Positions 44,435-47,028 of a DNA stretch of 47,028 bases are shown in pieces. The stretch is taken from assembly GCF_001189365.1 (NCBI RefSeq), contig NZ_LFJJ01000176.1:1-47028 (forward strand), given 5' to 3'. Below the pieces are notes generated by a model. The model had not been told where the DNA came from, searched no databases, and saw nothing but the letters and a program-made list of their open reading frames with translations. Numbering within the stretch: the first letter of the stretch is position 1; each line of letters opens with the position of its first letter. The translations under genes and the position numbers were made by a program. The DNA comes from Candidatus Burkholderia verschuerenii. GTDB lineage: Bacteria > Pseudomonadota > Gammaproteobacteria > Burkholderiales > Burkholderiaceae.

Positions 44435-44708
44435 TGATCACCTGCCGGTTGCCCGTACGGTCCAAAACCGGCCGCGCGAGCGGGCCGGAGTAAGCCGAAG
44501 GGGATCGTTACCGAGGTGGGCGAGAAAGCGCTGATCGCATGGGAACCAGCGCCCGGACAGACAATGAAGCCACTCGCTACTGCCGTGCCAAGTCTAAATT
44601 CCTGTGCCGGGGCCGCTCAAGAAGGTGCTCAGGATCGGCAAGCGGCTTTCTTTGGTTACTTTCTTTGCCGCCGCAAAGAAAGTAACCCCCCGCCGGGAAG
44701 GCGGCTAC
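44379..44708 (-). repeat. ~330-bp inverted repeat, copy 2
   Basis: Reverse-complement copy of 43146-43475, on the far side of alaE. Its outer end (GGCGGCTAC) lies 22 bases from the stop of the secreted-protein gene at 44731. Small differences from copy 1 include a few indels and a divergent middle part. The remaining gap between alaE and this copy (44164-44378) holds the tandem units and A-rich sequence without a gene. Confidence 0.75.
44655..44688. terminator. Perfect 15-bp hairpin inside repeat copy 2
   Basis: GGTTACTTTCTTTGC (44655-44669) pairs with GCAAAGAAAGTAACC (44674-44688) around a 4-base loop, 42 bases beyond the stop of the minus-strand gene at 44731. It is the complete version of the hairpin in copy 1 and could end that transcript. 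Confidence 0.6.
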
Positions 44709-44730
44709 AGAATAAAAAGCCACGATAACC

Positions 44731-45129
44731 TCAACTACAAGCATGATGCCCATGCACCGACCCCAACACAGCCACCTCCGCCGGCGTCCGCTTAAGATCC
44801 GCCTCACTAACCTGCTTAGCATCGGCAAGAAAATCATCAACAATAGAAGACACCTGCGTATCGGTGAGACATAGAGAAACACGCTTAGTCTCGGCATCCG
44901 ACAACGAAGCCCGCTGCGACAAAAAGAGCACCCCATACTGATACCCGCGCACGATCCCGCGCACCGCTCCGACACATTGCCCCTGCGCCGTGTTATCCGA
45001 CTTCTGGCTGCATTGCTGCGCAAGCGAATAAGCGGAAAAGGAAGGATCGGTAGCGGGCGCATTCTGAGCCTGCGCGCTCAACGTAACCCCAAGCGCCAGC
45101 GACGCAACGAGAGCAAGAGACAGTTTCAT
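44731..45129 (-). CDS. Secreted Rap1a/Tai-like protein
   Basis: A 132-residue protein with a signal peptide (MKLSLALVASLALGVTLSAQ, cleavage near AQA). The mature part has Cys40, Cys52, Cys87 and Cys131 and the pattern AYSLAQQCSQ..QCVGAVRGIVRGYQYG...SLCLTDTQVSSIVDDFL, recalling the Rap1a/Tai immunity-protein fold that neutralises periplasmic amidase effectors of type VI secretion. This is pattern recall, not a search. The ATG at 45129 opens the signal peptide, with GAGGA upstream. No effector or T6SS gene is visible. Codons in the last third are T/G-ending, as in the reductase gene on the other side of the repeats. Confidence 0.6.
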   Translation of the reverse strand: MKLSLALVASLALGVTLSAQAQNAPATDPSFSAYSLAQQCSQKSDNTAQGQCVGAVRGIVRGYQYGVLFLSQRASLSDAETKRVSLCLTDTQVSSIVDDFLADAKQVSEADLKRTPAEVAVLGSVHGHHACS

Positions 45130-45199
45130 CGCGATTGAATCCTCGTCTAACGGAACATGAATCGATGAGAGCGATTTAAGCTTCCATTGGTTCAAAACT

Positions 45200-47028
45200 T
45201 CACGCGGTCTGCGTCTGCAAAACGCGAAGCTCATCGACGGGAATGTGGCAATGGATCGCGTGGCCGTTGCCCGCATCGCGGCACGGCGGCGTCTTGGTTT
45301 CGCAAATCTCGCCGATCTTGCGCGGACAGCGCGTATGGAACACGCATCCCGATGGCGGATTCGACGCGCTCGGCAATTCGCCCGACAAACGGATGCGCTT
45401 CGCATGCGTCCCGTCGATCGATGGCACCGACGACAGTAACGTTTCGGTGTACGGATGCTGCGGCCCGTCGAACACATCGGCGGCCGCACCCAGTTCCATG
45501 ATGCGCCCGAGATACAGCACCGCGATGCGATCCGACAGATAGCGCACCACATGCAGATCGTGCGAAATGAACACGTAACTGACGCGCCGCTCGCGCTGCA
45601 AATCCGCAAGCAGATTGAGAATCGCGGCCTGCACGGAGACGTCGAGCGCGGAGGTCGGTTCGTCGCACACGACCACGCGCGGATCGCCCGCGAAGGCGCG
45701 TGCAATCGCGACGCGCTGCTTCAACCCGCCCGACAACTGACGCGTGCGCTGGCTCAGATAACGCTCCGGCAAACGCACCGCTTCGGTCAGCTTCTGCAGA
45801 CGCTGTTCCTTCGCGTCGCTGTGCAGCGCGGCCAGCTTCGTCAGCGATCGCGCGATCAGTTGGCGCACCGAATGCGCGCGGTTCAGCGCCGAATCGGGAT
45901 TCTGGAACACGATCTGCAGCGACTTCACCTGCTCCTCGCTGCGATGCGTCACGCGCTCCGGCAAACTTTTGCCGTCGAGTTTGAGCATCGCGCCCTTGTC
46001 CGGCGCGACGAGCCCGAGCGTTTCGCCCTGCACCAGATCGAGCGATACATCGTGCACCGCGCGCACGTCTTCATCGCCGACGCGGAAGGTCTTCGACAGA
46101 TTGCGCGCCGATAGCGCGAGCGCCGGTGCATCGAGCGGGGCGACGGGCACGGGCGCTTCGTCGGTCGCGCGCGGCAGACTCTCGGCGCGCTCGTGATAGT
46201 GACAGCGCGACATCTGATCGCCGTGCGCCGCCGCAATGCGATAGGGCGGCGGCGCATCCTTCTGGCATCGCTCGTCAGCGAGTTTGCAGCGCGCCGCGAA
46301 AATGCAGCCCTGCGTCACGGAACCCGGCAGCGGCAAGGAGCCGGGAATCGTGTCGAGACGGCCGGTTTCCTTCGCGCGACCTTCGCGCGGCAGGCAGCGC
46401 AGCAGGCCGACCGTGTAAGGATGACGGGGCTTGGCGAACACATCGGCGGTCGTGCCTTCTTCCACGAGTTTGCCCGCGTACAGCACGCCGACGCGATCGC
46501 ACATGCGCCCGATCACCGCGAGGTTGTGGCTGATGAACAGCACCGCGGTGCCGAGTTCGGCGCGCAGTTGCGCGATCAGATCGAGCACTTCGGCTTCGAC
46601 AGTGGCATCGAGCCCGGTGGTCGGTTCGTCGAGAATCAGAAGTCCGGGATTGCACGCGAGCGCCATGGCGATGGCGACGCGCTGCTGCATGCCGCCCGAC
46701 AACTGATGCGGATAACTGTCCATCACCCGTTCCGGCGATGCGATCCGCACGCGCTTCAAGATATCGGCGGTGCGGGCGAGCGCGTCCTGCGCCGATGCGC
46801 CCGATGCCTCGAACGCCTCCGACACCTGCCGCGCGATCGTCAGCGACGGATTCAGCGCGCGGCCCGGATCCTGATAGACCATCGAGACGGCGTTCGCGCG
46901 CATGTCGCGCAGCGCGTCGGCATCGAGCGAGGCAACGTCGCGCTCGCCGATGGCGATCTTGCCCGCCTTCACGCGTCCGTTTCGCGGCAAATAGCGCAGC
47001 ACGGCGAGCGCGGCGGTCGACTTGCCGC
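45200..47028 (-). CDS. Fused dipeptide/oligopeptide-type ABC ATPase (partial at window edge; second Walker A missing)
   Basis: Two ATPase domains in one chain, as in GsiA/YejF-type proteins. The window cuts the N-terminus inside the first Walker A (GKSTAALAVLRYLP). Domain 1 continues with MVYQDPGRALNPS, QLSGGMQQRVAIAMALACNP, LLILDEPTTGLDATV and the oligopeptide-ATPase C-terminus (CIFAARCKLADERC). Domain 2 starts LSARNLSKTFRVGDEDVRAV. It reads ETLGLV directly into APDKGAMLKLDGKS, so the expected P-loop (GESGSGKTT-like, about 18 residues) is absent near 46006-46010. Q-loop IVFQNPDSALNRA, signature LSGGLKQR, Walker [16 protein letters not shown] and a Cys-rich C-terminus follow. The other transporter genes lie right of the window. 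Confidence 0.88.
   Translation of the reverse strand, partial: GKSTAALAVLRYLPRNGRVKAGKIAIGERDVASLDADALRDMRANAVSMVYQDPGRALNPSLTIARQVSEAFEASGASAQDALARTADILKRVRIASPERVMDSYPHQLSGGMQQRVAIAMALACNPGLLILDEPTTGLDATVEAEVLDLIAQLRAELGTAVLFISHNLAVIGRMCDRVGVLYAGKLVEEGTTADVFAKPRHPYTVGLLRCLPREGRAKETGRLDTIPGSLPLPGSVTQGCIFAARCKLADERCQKDAPPPYRIAAAHGDQMSRCHYHERAESLPRATDEAPVPVAPLDAPALALSARNLSKTFRVGDEDVRAVHDVSLDLVQGETLGLVAPDKGAMLKLDGKSLPERVTHRSEEQVKSLQIVFQNPDSALNRAHSVRQLIARSLTKLAALHSDAKEQRLQKLTEAVRLPERYLSQRTRQLSGGLKQRVAIARAFAGDPRVVVCDEPTSALDVSVQAAILNLLADLQRERRVSYVFISHDLHVVRYLSDRIAVLYLGRIMELGAAADVFDGPQHPYTETLLSSVPSIDGTHAKRIRLSGELPSASNPPSGCVFHTRCPRKIGEICETKTPPCRDAGNGHAIHCHIPVDELRVLQTQTA

Noticed and set aside
44260..44440. 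Tandem units considered as a CRISPR array
   Set aside because: Only three degenerate units with no unique, uniform spacers and no cas genes; they belong to the repeat element.

Overview
The window is high-GC DNA with strongly G/C-ending codons. Its gene content (OmpC-type porin, ACS-family MFS transporter, IclR, XRE and LysR regulators, polar amino-acid ABC systems, a ligase-associated repair operon, tandem AspT-type antiporters) points to a Burkholderiaceae bacterium of the Caballeronia/Paraburkholderia/Burkholderia type. That placement rests on protein character recognised by eye; no database search was run.

Layout. (1) 1-4660, minus strand: a catabolic operon of RraA-type aldolase, D-2-hydroxyacid dehydrogenase, SMP-30-type lactonase, MFS carrier and porin. 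It is divergent from an IclR regulator at 4828, with palindromic operators between them. The porin is cut by the 3' end of an antisense group II intron that enters from the left edge. (2) 5743-7477, minus strand: an unassigned run of small proteins (35-aa membrane peptide, broken hypothetical, Cys4 protein, four-helix membrane protein). (3) 7580-13989: an XRE regulator divergent from alpha/beta hydrolase, ABC binding protein, two permeases, ATPase, M20 amidohydrolase and a small protein. This looks like an uptake-and-hydrolysis system for an amide or ureido amino-acid derivative. (4) 14178-15851: small secreted proteins, a coiled-coil protein and a GNAT. (5) 15962-22538: class V aminotransferase, IclR, M14-type deacylase and a second complete amino-acid ABC transporter, tied together by one 22-bp motif in both divergent intergenic regions. 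(6) 22699-26418: a filamentous-haemagglutinin-like exoprotein, an inverted partial copy of it, and a fused fragment of an MFS gene. (7) 26423-28787: two MFS exporters. (8) 29569-35569, minus strand: the four-gene ligase-associated DNA-damage-response operon (exonuclease, ATP-dependent ligase, Lhr-type helicase, PdeM). (9) 35780-38318: a FiwA-like protein, D-lactate dehydrogenase and a LysR regulator. (10) 38822-45129: two tandem aspartate:alanine-antiporter-type genes, an aldo/keto reductase, an AlaE-like alanine exporter bracketed by two inverted copies of a ~330-bp repeat, and a Rap1a/Tai-like secreted protein. (11) 45200 to the right edge: a fused dipeptide-type ABC ATPase.

The most striking overall feature is the number of broken reading frames: about a dozen frameshifts, three in-frame stop codons, and two in-frame losses of roughly 18-20 codons that remove key motifs (the substrate loop of LdhA and the second Walker A of the ABC ATPase). 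Some breaks sit in homopolymers or short repeats. The sequence alone cannot separate real gene decay from sequencing or assembly error. The best candidates for real biology are the group II intron in the porin, the shared IclR operators, the inverted repeats around alaE with matching codon-use shifts in the flanking genes, and the rearranged exoprotein locus.
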